DNA of 64,000 nt from Actinomycetes bacterium (GTDB lineage Bacteria; Actinomycetota; Acidimicrobiia; Acidimicrobiales; RAAP-2), in the NCBI GenBank assembly GCA_021846325.1, contig JAJZBX010000002.1, forward strand, positions 1 through 64,000, given 5' to 3'. This document shows, in pieces, positions 31,374-39,994 of this stretch. Under the pieces are notes generated by a model. It worked only from the letters and a program-made list of their open reading frames with translations. It ran no database searches and was not told the origin of the DNA. The position numbers were made by a program, and so were the translations under genes. The first letter of the stretch is position 1; every line of letters begins with the position of its first letter.

Positions 31374-32987
31374 TCACTGGTTGCGCTGGAGGCGCGTCCG
31401 CTCGGCTCGACGCTCGGCCTCGAGGCGCTCGAGATCAGTGTCCGAAAAATCTACAAACTGTATAGCATCAGCGATCAGGTGATGGTGCGCGTCGTCTCGA
31501 ATGAGCCGCGCGATGTCGTGGGCGACGCGTCGGTAGCTGGGATGACCCTGAGGGCTCGAACGCAGTTCGATCACGTGCATGGCCTCGCGCGCGTTCATCG
31601 CTATGCGGTAGCGGATTTTGAAGGCTAGGGCAACGGCGTACTGACTCTGCACCGGAAAGGGCGTCGCCAGCTCGTGGTAGAGCGCCGCGGAGTGATCGAG
31701 TGACTCGACGTAACGCTGCTCAAGACCGGCCTCGGCTACGACGTCGGGAACGTCGTAGCCGAGATCGACGGTCAAGGGCTGCCACTCGGTCGACGCGAGG
31801 CGGTGACGCTGCAGGTCGCGGAATGCGCCGTAGTCGGTGGTCAGCTCGAACTGGTAGGTGGTGTGCTCAAAGGCCCGACCCGGACGATGGCGGCGGTTGG
31901 ACCGATCACCGACGTAGGTAGCCATCAATCGGGCCCGCTGGCTCGAGTCCAGCTCGGCGACGATTCGCTCCGCGTCGGCCGATGACGCTCGAGAACGCTC
32001 GAAGACAATGGCTTCGAGGACCCGACGTTCGCCTTCGGGATCGAAGGTGACGAGGCGAACCGCTGGCGCTTCGGTGCTCGCCGGCAGGTCCCCGGTCCAC
32101 TCGGCCAGTAGGTCGGTGGTCCGCCGACGGGTTTCGGCGAGGTACGTGACCCAGCGGCCACCGCGCTCGGCGACGTCGAGACGCTTCAGGAACGAGGGGA
32201 TCACCTTCTCCAACTCGTGCTGCATGAGCGAGGCGTAGTGGTTCACCTCGGGAAGCGGGTGAGCCCGCATACGCAGCAGGAGGGACTCGAAGGCCTGGCC
32301 CGAGCCGTAGACGCCGAGGTTGGAGAGTGCACTGGCCGGTAAGAGGCCCCGCACGGCGTCGAGCGCCTTGGCGCGGATCGCCTGGCGGTAGACAAAATCG
32401 GTGTCCTGGGGGGTTTTGGGAAAGCGAATCGTGAGCCATTCGGTCATCTGGCGCAGCAGGCTCGCGTAGGTGTCGAACATGCGGTCCATCTCGCCGACGT
32501 AGCGTGCGCCGTAGCGAGACTCGAGCAGGTCGTGGTCACGGTAGAACCGGTAGTGCCCGTTGGCTAGACGGCGGTCGTAGCCGAGGTACCGGGTTGACTG
32601 CTCGAGGTAGCTCATCAGGCGGCCGCGCTCCAACACCTTGGTGAGCAGATTGCTGGCCTGTTCACAGGCGAGGTGCACCCCTCCTAACTGGGCCACCGAG
32701 TCGTCGCCGTACTCGAAGAAGATCCGATGGTAGAGCTCATCGGCTCGACCGACGCCGACCGTGGCGTCGACGGTCGCGTCCCCGGTCAAGTCGAGGTCCT
32801 CGACGAATTCGTCCAGAAAGAGCCGCCGCAGGCTCTTGGTAGCGCGCGAATAGCGGGCGAACAGCGCCCCCTTCACGACCTCAGGCAAGTTGACCAGAGC
32901 GAACACCGGTCCATCGAGGTTCGTGAAGTATCGGCGTAGCACCGTACGCTCGGCGTCGGTGAACTCTTCCGCGACGTAAGCGTGCAT
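31374..32987 (-). CDS. long ThyX-like (FAD-dependent thymidylate synthase family) protein
   Basis: A 537-residue protein, more than twice the usual ThyX length. The C-terminal half has the ThyX signature as LQRHRLASTEWQPLTVDLGY (RHR-x3-S) and family-like AREAMHVIELRSSPQGHPSYR. The N-terminal half is a related but degenerate copy with YLEQSTRYLGYD. Long double-domain proteins of this type are found in actinobacteria beside true ThyX or ThyA; dTMP synthesis has not been shown for them. It lies 12 bp after the helicase and is probably in the same transcript. Confidence 0.75.
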   Translation of the reverse strand: MHAYVAEEFTDAERTVLRRYFTNLDGPVFALVNLPEVVKGALFARYSRATKSLRRLFLDEFVEDLDLTGDATVDATVGVGRADELYHRIFFEYGDDSVAQLGGVHLACEQASNLLTKVLERGRLMSYLEQSTRYLGYDRRLANGHYRFYRDHDLLESRYGARYVGEMDRMFDTYASLLRQMTEWLTIRFPKTPQDTDFVYRQAIRAKALDAVRGLLPASALSNLGVYGSGQAFESLLLRMRAHPLPEVNHYASLMQHELEKVIPSFLKRLDVAERGGRWVTYLAETRRRTTDLLAEWTGDLPASTEAPAVRLVTFDPEGERRVLEAIVFERSRASSADAERIVAELDSSQRARLMATYVGDRSNRRHRPGRAFEHTTYQFELTTDYGAFRDLQRHRLASTEWQPLTVDLGYDVPDVVAEAGLEQRYVESLDHSAALYHELATPFPVQSQYAVALAFKIRYRIAMNAREAMHVIELRSSPQGHPSYRRVAHDIARLIRDDAHHHLIADAIQFVDFSDTDLERLEAERRAERTRLQRNQ

Positions 32988-32999
32988 GACAGATAGAGG

Positions 33000-35135
33000 T
33001 TAGGGCTCGGGCCGGCGCAGTGGGTGGACCGTCGTGGCGCTGGCGACCACGCTGCGAACGATTGCGTCGCGGGCCTCGGCGGCTCGCTTCGCGACGGACC
33101 CGAGAGCGTCGAGTCGCGCGAGTTGCTCACAGAGGTCCGCCACCTGTTTGGCGGTGCGAACGAAGTCGCCGGGCGAGGTCTGGCCGACCTCGACGTCGGC
33201 GAGGTCAAGCACCGTACCGAGCGCGGCTCCCCTGGCCCAGGCGGTGATGACGTTGGCGAAGGCGCCGTCGGGATCACGACCGTGCGGCAGTTGGTTGCGC
33301 GTCTCGACCTCGCGCACCGCGGCGACGCGTCCGTGCAGCGCGCGCAATCGTTCGTCGAGCGAGATTCGGCGATCTCGACCCACTCGATCCGGAATCGTTC
33401 GCCGCTTCTTGGTGGTGACGGACTTGGCCGCGTGGGGCGTCTGGCGCGGGCGTTTGCGCTCGAACACGAAGCATGAGACGAGTCCGGCGAGCGAGGCCGA
33501 GTCGAGGTCATCGAGGAGGCCTTCGCGCAGTGCCTCGGCCACCAGCAGATCGCTCTCGTGGTACAGCGAACGCAACAGCTGGCCATCGTCGGTGAGCCGC
33601 CAGTCCACGGCGTAGCCCAACGCCTCGAGTACCCGGTGTCGCGCGAGCATCAGGTCACTGAGTGGCCGACGCGATGTCGCCGGTCGGCTGGCACTCTCGA
33701 ACTGAGCGAAGGAACGTTCGACGACTGAGACGGCCGTGGCGGGGTCGAAGCGTTCGATGAGGTTCGCCGTGAAGTTGTAGGTCGGTCGAAATGACGAGTG
33801 GAGGTCCGCTGGTGGCGCGACGGCGATTCGTGCGACGTCGCGCAGCGCGACCTCGCTCGTGAAGCAGATGACCGCGTGACCCTCGTCATCTAGTCCGCGA
33901 CGTCCGGCGCGTCCGGTCATCTGGGCAAACTCGGCACTGGTGAGCACGGCTCGACCGGCGTCGGAGTACTTGGCGAATCGCTCCAGAGCGACCGTTCGCG
34001 CGGGCATATTGATCCCCAGAGCGAGGGTCTCGGTGGCGAAGACGACGCCTAGCAGGTTGCGCTCAAAACACGCTTCGACGATCTCGCGAAAGGCCGGGAC
34101 CATGCCGGCGTGGTGGGCCGCCAGCCCTCGGAGCAGGCTGTCGAGAAAGTCGGCGTACTCGAGGGCGAGCAGCTCGTCGTCGGCGAATCGCGACAGGCGT
34201 AGGTGGGCGATGCCCTCGATCTCGGCGCGCTGCTCGGCAGTCGTGAAACGAAGGCCGTCACGGCGGCACTGGGCGACCGCGTCGTCACAGGCCGCGCGAG
34301 AAAAGATGAACACGATGACCGGGAGGAGATCGGCATCGTCGAGTGAACGTAACAGCTCGCTTCGCCGGGGGCCGCGAAACGGTGGTGGTGGCGCGGCGTT
34401 CGCACCGTGCCACTTGGGTCCGTGGCGGAAACGTCGAGACGCCTTCACGAGATTGTCGACGCGGCGGGCGTCGTCGGATAGCTGGTGATCACCGAGGAGG
34501 TCAAACAGTTCGGCGGTGCTCTGACCCCGACGCACGACCGAGACGTGGTTGCGAAGCGAGATGGGTCGATCGGACTCGACCACGACCTCGGTGGTGCCGC
34601 GAATCGAGGTGAGCCACTCCCCCACGAACGGCGCGTTGCCGACGGTGGCCGACAACGCCACGAACTGGACCGGGGCTGGCGTGAGGATGAGCACTTCCTC
34701 CCAGACCCCACCCCGATACGGGTCTTGCAGGTAGTGCACCTCGTCGAGAACGACAATGCCGAGCGCTCGCAGCTGGCGAGAGTCGGTGAGCAACATGTTG
34801 CGCAAGACCTCGGTGGTCATGACGATGATGTCGGCGCCGTGATTGATCGACGTGTCACCGGTCAAGAGACCAACGCGGTCGCTGCCGAAGCGGTCGGCGA
34901 GTTCGTGGTACTTCTGATTGGACAGCGCCTTGAGCGGGGTCGTGTAAAAGGCGCGTTGGTGACGTTCGAGCTCTTGGCCGATGGCGTAGGTGGCGATAAG
35001 GGTCTTGCCCGATCCGGTCGGGGCGCTGACCAGGACATTCACGCGGCGGTCGACCGCGTCGAGGGCGGCGCGCTGAAAGTCGTCGAGACCGAAGCCGAGG
35101 CCGTTGATGAAGTCGTCGCGGTAGTTACGGCTCAC
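33000..35135 (-). CDS. helY: Ski2-like DEAD/DEAH helicase, HelY-like
   Basis: A 711-residue RNA helicase. Motifs: DFQRAALDAVD, Walker A VSAPTGSGKT, LKALSNQKY, DEVH box VLDEVHYLQDPYRGGVWE, SATVGN, and QMTGRAGRRGLDDEG. The C-terminal region ends with GDFVRTAKQVADLCEQLAR, the DSHCT signature. It is about 200 residues shorter than mycobacterial HelY. Position next to tatC and the proteasome genes is conserved across actinobacteria. Its start overlaps the tatC stop by 4 bp. Confidence 0.9.
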   Translation of the reverse strand: MSRNYRDDFINGLGFGLDDFQRAALDAVDRRVNVLVSAPTGSGKTLIATYAIGQELERHQRAFYTTPLKALSNQKYHELADRFGSDRVGLLTGDTSINHGADIIVMTTEVLRNMLLTDSRQLRALGIVVLDEVHYLQDPYRGGVWEEVLILTPAPVQFVALSATVGNAPFVGEWLTSIRGTTEVVVESDRPISLRNHVSVVRRGQSTAELFDLLGDHQLSDDARRVDNLVKASRRFRHGPKWHGANAAPPPPFRGPRRSELLRSLDDADLLPVIVFIFSRAACDDAVAQCRRDGLRFTTAEQRAEIEGIAHLRLSRFADDELLALEYADFLDSLLRGLAAHHAGMVPAFREIVEACFERNLLGVVFATETLALGINMPARTVALERFAKYSDAGRAVLTSAEFAQMTGRAGRRGLDDEGHAVICFTSEVALRDVARIAVAPPADLHSSFRPTYNFTANLIERFDPATAVSVVERSFAQFESASRPATSRRPLSDLMLARHRVLEALGYAVDWRLTDDGQLLRSLYHESDLLVAEALREGLLDDLDSASLAGLVSCFVFERKRPRQTPHAAKSVTTKKRRTIPDRVGRDRRISLDERLRALHGRVAAVREVETRNQLPHGRDPDGAFANVITAWARGAALGTVLDLADVEVGQTSPGDFVRTAKQVADLCEQLARLDALGSVAKRAAEARDAIVRSVVASATTVHPLRRPEP

Positions 35136-35860
35136 CGGTGCAACAACTTACCGACTCCAATGGCTAGGAAGTAGAAGGCGGTCAGGGGCACGGCGAGCGC
35201 GAGCATCGACAGTGGATCACCGCTCGGGGTGAAGACCGCCGCCGCGATCGTGATGGCGATCAACGCGTAACGCCAGGACCGCAGTAGTTGACGGGGCGAG
35301 ACGATCCGGGCTAACTCGAGCGCGACCAAGACCACCGGAAACTCGAAGGTGACACCGAAGATGAACATCATCAGGAGAAACAGTCCGAGATACTGGTTCG
35401 GATTGTACTCCGACACCAGGGTTTGGCCACCGATCGACTGGAGAAACTGGATGGCGTGCTGGAAGCTGTAGTACGCCACGGTCACCCCGGCGGCGAAGAA
35501 GACGAAGGACGCGCTGACGAAGGGCACCGCGTAGCGTCGCTCGGTCGCCTTGAGGCCGGGCGTTATGAAGCGCCAGACGTGCCAGAAGACGATCGGGGAT
35601 GCGAAGACCAGCCCCCCAAAGAAGGCGATCTTGATACGCAGCGTCAACCCGTCGAGCGGGTTCGTGACCAGGAACTTGCAGTGGTCGGGCGCGGCGCGGC
35701 AGTAGGGCTCCTGGAGCACGTGCAGGATCGGCGTGTACAGCACGAAGGCGACGATGCCGAGCACGATGATCGACCCCGACGAGAGCAGAAAACGTCGACG
35801 CGCCTCCGCGAGGTGCTCGGCCAGCGTCATCCCCGACTCGGCTTTGCGGAATCGTGACAT
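35132..35860 (-). CDS. tatC: Sec-independent protein translocase TatC
   Basis: A 242-residue inner-membrane protein with six spans; it binds twin-arginine signal peptides. The N-terminal cytoplasmic TLAEHLAEARRRF has the conserved Glu-His-Leu-x-E-x-R/L motif, and FASPIVFWHVWRFITPGL and FGVTFEFPVVL (with Glu in the fourth span) are conserved. It is 6 bp downstream of tatA and overlaps helY. Confidence 0.96.
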   Translation of the reverse strand: MSRFRKAESGMTLAEHLAEARRRFLLSSGSIIVLGIVAFVLYTPILHVLQEPYCRAAPDHCKFLVTNPLDGLTLRIKIAFFGGLVFASPIVFWHVWRFITPGLKATERRYAVPFVSASFVFFAAGVTVAYYSFQHAIQFLQSIGGQTLVSEYNPNQYLGLFLLMMFIFGVTFEFPVVLVALELARIVSPRQLLRSWRYALIAITIAAAVFTPSGDPLSMLALAVPLTAFYFLAIGVGKLLHR

Positions 35861-35866
35861 GACGGG

Positions 35867-36259
35867 CTAGTTGAGTGACGGGTCGACGGGGCCTGGCGCG
35901 TCAGCCGGTGGCCCGTTGGTGTACGCGCGTGGCGCGTTCGACAACGGAACCTCGTTGGGCTCGGTGACGTCGGTGGGGGTGAGATCGGTGGGGGTCAGTC
36001 CGGAATCTCGGGCTTCGGCGCGATTGGCGAGCTCGTTCAAGAGGTTGACCGGGCTGCGCACGACGCGCGCGAGGTCACTGGCACTGGGCAGGTCGGGAAT
36101 GACGTCACGAACCTCTTCTTCGACACGTTCCTGGATTCGTTTGAGGGCTCGCCAGCTCGAACCTAACTTGTGGGCGACTTCGGGCAGTTTGTCCGGTCCC
36201 AGCAGGAGGAGAATCACGGCCACGATGACCATGATCTTGATGGGGCTCAGACTCAACAC
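35867..36259 (-). CDS. tatA: Sec-independent protein translocase TatA/TatB
   Basis: A 130-residue protein with one N-terminal span (IKIMVIVAVILLLLG), the hinge LGPDKLPEVAHKLGSS and an amphipathic helix, followed by a Pro/Thr-rich tail. The LGPDKLPE hinge resembles TatB as much as TatA (FGxxKLPE), so which pore subunit it is stays open. It partners TatC immediately downstream. Confidence 0.85.
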   Translation of the reverse strand: MLSLSPIKIMVIVAVILLLLGPDKLPEVAHKLGSSWRALKRIQERVEEEVRDVIPDLPSASDLARVVRSPVNLLNELANRAEARDSGLTPTDLTPTDVTEPNEVPLSNAPRAYTNGPPADAPGPVDPSLN

Positions 36260-36291
36260 TCCCCCATTGTAGGGGCGTCAGTGCGCGCCGT

Positions 36292-36915
36292 TTAGAGGAA
36301 GCCGAAGTGCGACAGTGGCCACAGGCGGAAGAATGCCTTGCCGATCATGCTCGAGCGCGGGACCGTTCCCCACGTTCGACTGTCACAGGAATAATTCTGG
36401 TTGTCACCCATCACAAAGTAGGAGTTCGCCGGAACGGTGACGTTACCGATCGGTGTGCCGAGCGGCTCGCTGTGGGTCCAGGTCTGGTCGAGCGGCTTGC
36501 CGTTGACGTAGATGGTATTGCCTCGCGACGTGAGATGGTCACCGGGCAGGCCAATGACGCGCTTGATGAAGATGGGCACCGCGTCGGAGCAGCTTTGCAA
36601 CGCCGCCTTGGGAGCGTGAAAGACGACGATGTCGCCCCGATGAATCGTGCCGAAGGTGACCGAGAGTTTCGAGACGAGAACGCGGTCACCGATCGGTAGC
36701 GTTGGCTCCATCGAACCCGTCGGGATGTAGAACTGCTGGACGACGTAGGCACGCATTAGCAGCGACACGCCGACGGCCACCACGAGGATGATGACCCACT
36801 CGATCAGCGCGGCGCGACGTGGTCGTGGTCGAGCGACATTGTCAACCACGGCCGCGATGGGATCCACGCTCAGGGCGGGTTGGGTCGACGCGGGTTCAAC
36901 GGGGTCGTCTGGCAC
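36292..36915 (-). CDS. lepB: signal peptidase I
   Basis: A 207-residue membrane protease that removes signal peptides. One N-terminal span (residues 38-58) is followed by the catalytic Ser in IPTGSMEPTLPIGD (near 75), Lys in IFIKRVIGLPGD (near 119) and the GDNQNYSCDSRTWG box. It has start GTG 36915 with a TAACCT hexamer at leaderless distance. In mycobacteria pafBC lie between tat and pafA; here lepB takes that place. Confidence 0.94.
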   Translation of the reverse strand: MPDDPVEPASTQPALSVDPIAAVVDNVARPRPRRAALIEWVIILVVAVGVSLLMRAYVVQQFYIPTGSMEPTLPIGDRVLVSKLSVTFGTIHRGDIVVFHAPKAALQSCSDAVPIFIKRVIGLPGDHLTSRGNTIYVNGKPLDQTWTHSEPLGTPIGNVTVPANSYFVMGDNQNYSCDSRTWGTVPRSSMIGKAFFRLWPLSHFGFL

Positions 36916-36921
36916 GTAGCC

Positions 36922-36927
36922 AGGTTA
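36922..36927 (-). promoter_or_regulatory. -10 element TAACCT of lepB
   Basis: TAACCT on the minus strand, 6 nt before GTG 36915, within the 24-bp gap after pafA. It would start lepB-tatA-tatC-helY transcription independently of the proteasome genes. Confidence 0.4.
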
Positions 36928-36939
36928 GTCGGCTCGCCC

Positions 36940-38313
36940 TCAGCGCTCTCGTCGCTCTAGGGAAGTCAAGAGCTTTTGAAAGCGCTCGTCAGTGCTCTTG
37001 AAGGGATCCTTCAGCAGTACCGTGCGCTGCATCTCGTCGTTGAGCTTTAAGTGCACCCAGTCGACGGTGTAGTCGCGTCGCCACTCCTTGGCGACGCGGA
37101 TGAACGTGCCGCGCATGCGAGCGCGCGTCGTCGACGGTGGCTCCACCGCCGCCTTGGAGATGGCGTCGTCATCGACCACGCGTCGGAAGTGGTTTCGCTG
37201 CTGGCGTCGATAGAACAGACCACGGTCCAAGTCCGTGTCGTGGTACAGCAGGTCGATCAGCGCGATCCGTGGATCGCTCAGGGCGATACCGTGTCGCTCG
37301 CGCTCGCGCTCGATGATCTGTAACTTGGCGATCCAGTCCACGCGGTCGGCGAGTGACATCGGGTCACTACGGAAGTCTTCGATGGCCTCACGCCACAGTC
37401 GCACGGCGAGGCGCTGGTCGTCGGGCAGGCTGCGATTCTGTGCGAAGTGCTCGGCGCGCTCGCACAGGTCGTCTTGGATCTCGAGCGCGGTCATGTCGCG
37501 ACCCGACGTCAACTTGATTGGTTCCTTGCTCCAGAGATCGTAGGCGATGTCGCGCAGCGCGTTGATCGGCGAGGCGAGGTTGTAATCGCGCAGCACGGTG
37601 GTGCGGTCCTCGATCATGGCGAGCACGACCGACGCGGTGCCCACCTTGAGGAACGTTGCGAACTCGCTCATGTTCGAGTCACCAACGATGACGTGGAGAC
37701 GACGGTATCGTTCCGGATCAGCGTGGGGCTCATCGCGGGTGTTGATAATCGGCCGGCTGCGCGTGGTCGCCGACGAGATCGACTCCCAGATGTGCTCGGC
37801 GCGCTGACTCATCGAATAGGCGGTGCCCTTGGGTGAGGTGACCACCTTGCCCGCCCCAGCAAAGATCTGGCGGCTGATCAAGTAGGGAATGAAGACTTGC
37901 TCGAGCCGTGAGAGGTCGTCGATTCGCTCGATGCAGTAGTTTTCGTGACAGCCGTAGGAGTTGCCCGACGAATCGGTGTTGTTCTTGAAGAGGTAGATGT
38001 CGCCACGAATCCCCTCCTCGTTGAGTTGTTGCTGGGCGTAGCTAACCAGTTCGCGCAGGATCGCTTCACCCGCCTTGTCCTGGGCAACGAGGTCGTCGAG
38101 TGAGTCGCACTCGGCGGTGGCGTATTCGGGGTGGCTGCCGACGTCGAGGTAGAGACGACTGCCGTTCTCGAGAAAGACGTTGCTCGACCGTCCCCACGCG
38201 ACCACCTTGCGAAACAGGAAACGCGACACCTCATCGGGGCTGAGGCGACGTTGACCGCGCAAGGAAAACGTTATCCCGAACTCGGTTTCCACGCCAAATA
38301 TCCGACGAAGCAT
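36940..38313 (-). CDS. pafA: Pup-protein ligase PafA
   Basis: A 457-residue glutamine-synthetase-fold ligase that joins the C-terminal Glu of Pup to substrate lysines with ATP. The N-terminal RRIFGVETEFGITF holds the metal-binding Glu and catalytic Asp follows in SRLYLDVGSHPEYATAECDS. KNNTDSSGNSYGCHENY, INTRDEPHADPERYRRLH and the C-terminal domain DWVHLKLNDEMQRTVLL are typical. 7 bp after prcA. Confidence 0.97.
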   Translation of the reverse strand: MLRRIFGVETEFGITFSLRGQRRLSPDEVSRFLFRKVVAWGRSSNVFLENGSRLYLDVGSHPEYATAECDSLDDLVAQDKAGEAILRELVSYAQQQLNEEGIRGDIYLFKNNTDSSGNSYGCHENYCIERIDDLSRLEQVFIPYLISRQIFAGAGKVVTSPKGTAYSMSQRAEHIWESISSATTRSRPIINTRDEPHADPERYRRLHVIVGDSNMSEFATFLKVGTASVVLAMIEDRTTVLRDYNLASPINALRDIAYDLWSKEPIKLTSGRDMTALEIQDDLCERAEHFAQNRSLPDDQRLAVRLWREAIEDFRSDPMSLADRVDWIAKLQIIERERERHGIALSDPRIALIDLLYHDTDLDRGLFYRRQQRNHFRRVVDDDAISKAAVEPPSTTRARMRGTFIRVAKEWRRDYTVDWVHLKLNDEMQRTVLLKDPFKSTDERFQKLLTSLERRER

Positions 38314-38320
38314 CAGTGGC

Positions 38321-39001
38321 TCACGTTTCGAGCAGCTCCGCGACGTGCTGGTCGCTCAGACGACTGAAGGCCCGTCGAGTGCCACGATCTTCGAGGACGC
38401 AGACCTCGAGATCCGCCACGTCGATCTGGCGTTCGGGGCCCGACAGCGCGGACACCGCGTGGTGCAGGGTCACCGCCAGCGGTTCGAGGTCCGCCTGGGT
38501 GGCGACGAAACGACCCTTGATCGTCTCCGCATCGCCACCGAGCACGGCGAAGCGCGCCTCATCAGAAATGGTGCCTTCGTAGGCGATTCGGTAGAGCTTG
38601 GTCGGACGCAGAGCGCTACCCAGCTGGGCGACCAGTATTTCTACTTCGAGCGGCTTTTGTCCTTCGGTGAACATGTCGCCCACGTGCTGGGCGTAGTAGT
38701 TGGCCAGGGCGCGCGCGTCGACATCCTCGCGCGAATAGGTAAACCCGGTGCCGTCGGCCCACCGAATACCAGCCTCACGGAGCCGATCGAACTCGTTGTA
38801 GCGACCCACGCCGGCGAAGGCGATGCGATCGTAGATCTCGGAGATCTTGTTGAGTGACGCCGAGGTGTTCTCCGCAACCATCAGAACGCCGACGTCGTAG
38901 ATGGCGGCCACGATCGAGCGACCGCGGGCGATGCCCTTCTGGGCGAACTCGGCGCGATCCTTGATCAGCTGTTCGGGCGATACGTAGAAGAAGTTGCTCA
39001 T
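38321..39001 (-). CDS. prcA: proteasome alpha subunit
   Basis: A 226-residue alpha-ring subunit forming the gate of the 20S core. It has YVSPEQLIKDRAEFAQKGIARGRS at the gating N-terminus, SEIYDRIAFAGVGRYNEFD and a short C-terminus (QHVAELLET). No catalytic Thr, as expected. It overlaps prcB by 4 bp. Confidence 0.97.
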   Translation of the reverse strand: MSNFFYVSPEQLIKDRAEFAQKGIARGRSIVAAIYDVGVLMVAENTSASLNKISEIYDRIAFAGVGRYNEFDRLREAGIRWADGTGFTYSREDVDARALANYYAQHVGDMFTEGQKPLEVEILVAQLGSALRPTKLYRIAYEGTISDEARFAVLGGDAETIKGRFVATQADLEPLAVTLHHAVSALSGPERQIDVADLEVCVLEDRGTRRAFSRLSDQHVAELLET

Positions 39002-39789
39002 CGCAGCGTTCCCCCGGCCACGCCCTGACTCAAGGTGCGGCGCTCGTTGATGGCCTCGAAGCGTCGACGAACGTCGTCGTCGCCCAGTTCGGTGAATCCG
39101 AGCGGGTCCAGGGTGACCATCATGGGAAAGATGTTGCGAACGAAATCGGGTCCACCGGTGCTCGGGTCGTTGTCGCCCGCCTCGTAGACCGCCAGGGCAC
39201 CGAGATCGAGCGCCGCGTCGCGGTCCAGATCGGTGCGGAACCCGAGACGCAGTGCGCTCTCCGCGAAGGGCGTTCCCGAGCCGATGGTTGCGAAGTCACG
39301 TCGCTCGTAGCAGCCGCCGGCGCCGTCGTATTCGAATATTCGGCCGTCCTGGTGACTGGGGTCCCACCCCGCCAATAGCGGAATCACGGTGAGCGGCGTG
39401 CCGAGGTTGTTGCGTTGGATCAGCGGGGACAGGTAGTTCGCCTTTCCCTTCAGGCTCAGCGCCGAGTCGGTCATCTTCTCGTAGTGTTCGAACGAGAGTT
39501 GGGCTAGGCGGATGAACTCCATGCCGCGAGCCGCACTGCCGGAGATGGCAATCGCGGTGTTGTGATCGGCGGCCTCGATTTTGCGAACGTCGCGACTGGC
39601 GATGACGTTGCTCGTCGCCTGGCGGTCAGCCACCATGACCACGCCCCCGACGTAGCGCACCGCGACCACGGTCGTGGCGTGGGTCGACGAGGCGGACCCG
39701 ATCGCGCCATCGATCAGTCCGGCCCGCTCGGCGAACCTGGCGAACGACGGACCCGGATCCTCGCTGGCACTGAACAACGGCAGTCCCAT
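38998..39789 (-). CDS. prcB: proteasome beta subunit
   Basis: A 263-residue precursor of the catalytic subunit. A 38-residue propeptide is removed before Thr39 in ATTVVAVRYVGGVVM; VADRQATSN and KIEAADHNTAIAISGSAARG (Lys, Asp and Ser/Gly of the active site) follow. Its start follows the pup stop with no spacing. Confidence 0.97.
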   Translation of the reverse strand: MGLPLFSASEDPGPSFARFAERAGLIDGAIGSASSTHATTVVAVRYVGGVVMVADRQATSNVIASRDVRKIEAADHNTAIAISGSAARGMEFIRLAQLSFEHYEKMTDSALSLKGKANYLSPLIQRNNLGTPLTVIPLLAGWDPSHQDGRIFEYDGAGGCYERRDFATIGSGTPFAESALRLGFRTDLDRDAALDLGALAVYEAGDNDPSTGGPDFVRNIFPMMVTLDPLGFTELGDDDVRRRFEAINERRTLSQGVAGGTLR

Positions 39790-39984
39790 CTACTCGCCGC
39801 CCTTCTGGACGTAATTGCGCACGAACTCCTCGGCGTTCTGCTCGAGGACCTCGTCGATCTCGTCGAGCAACTCGTCGAGATCCGCTTTCAATTGTTCACC
39901 CTTGGTGGTGTCCACCGAGACGTCCGCGATCGCGTCCGACGCGCGAGAGACTCGTTGCTTTTGGATACGTTCTTGTTCACTCAT
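39790..39984 (-). CDS. pup: prokaryotic ubiquitin-like protein Pup, ending Gly-Gly-Glu
   Basis: A 64-residue intrinsically disordered tag with the ARC-binding helix region (QLKADLDELLDEIDEVLE, residues 31-48) and C-terminus NYVQKGGE. The genome encodes Glu rather than Gln at the end, so PafA can use it without deamidation by Dop; the same form occurs in some corynebacteria. 10 bp after dop. Confidence 0.97.
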   Translation of the reverse strand: MSEQERIQKQRVSRASDAIADVSVDTTKGEQLKADLDELLDEIDEVLEQNAEEFVRNYVQKGGE

Positions 39985-39994
39985 GCCTTCAGTT

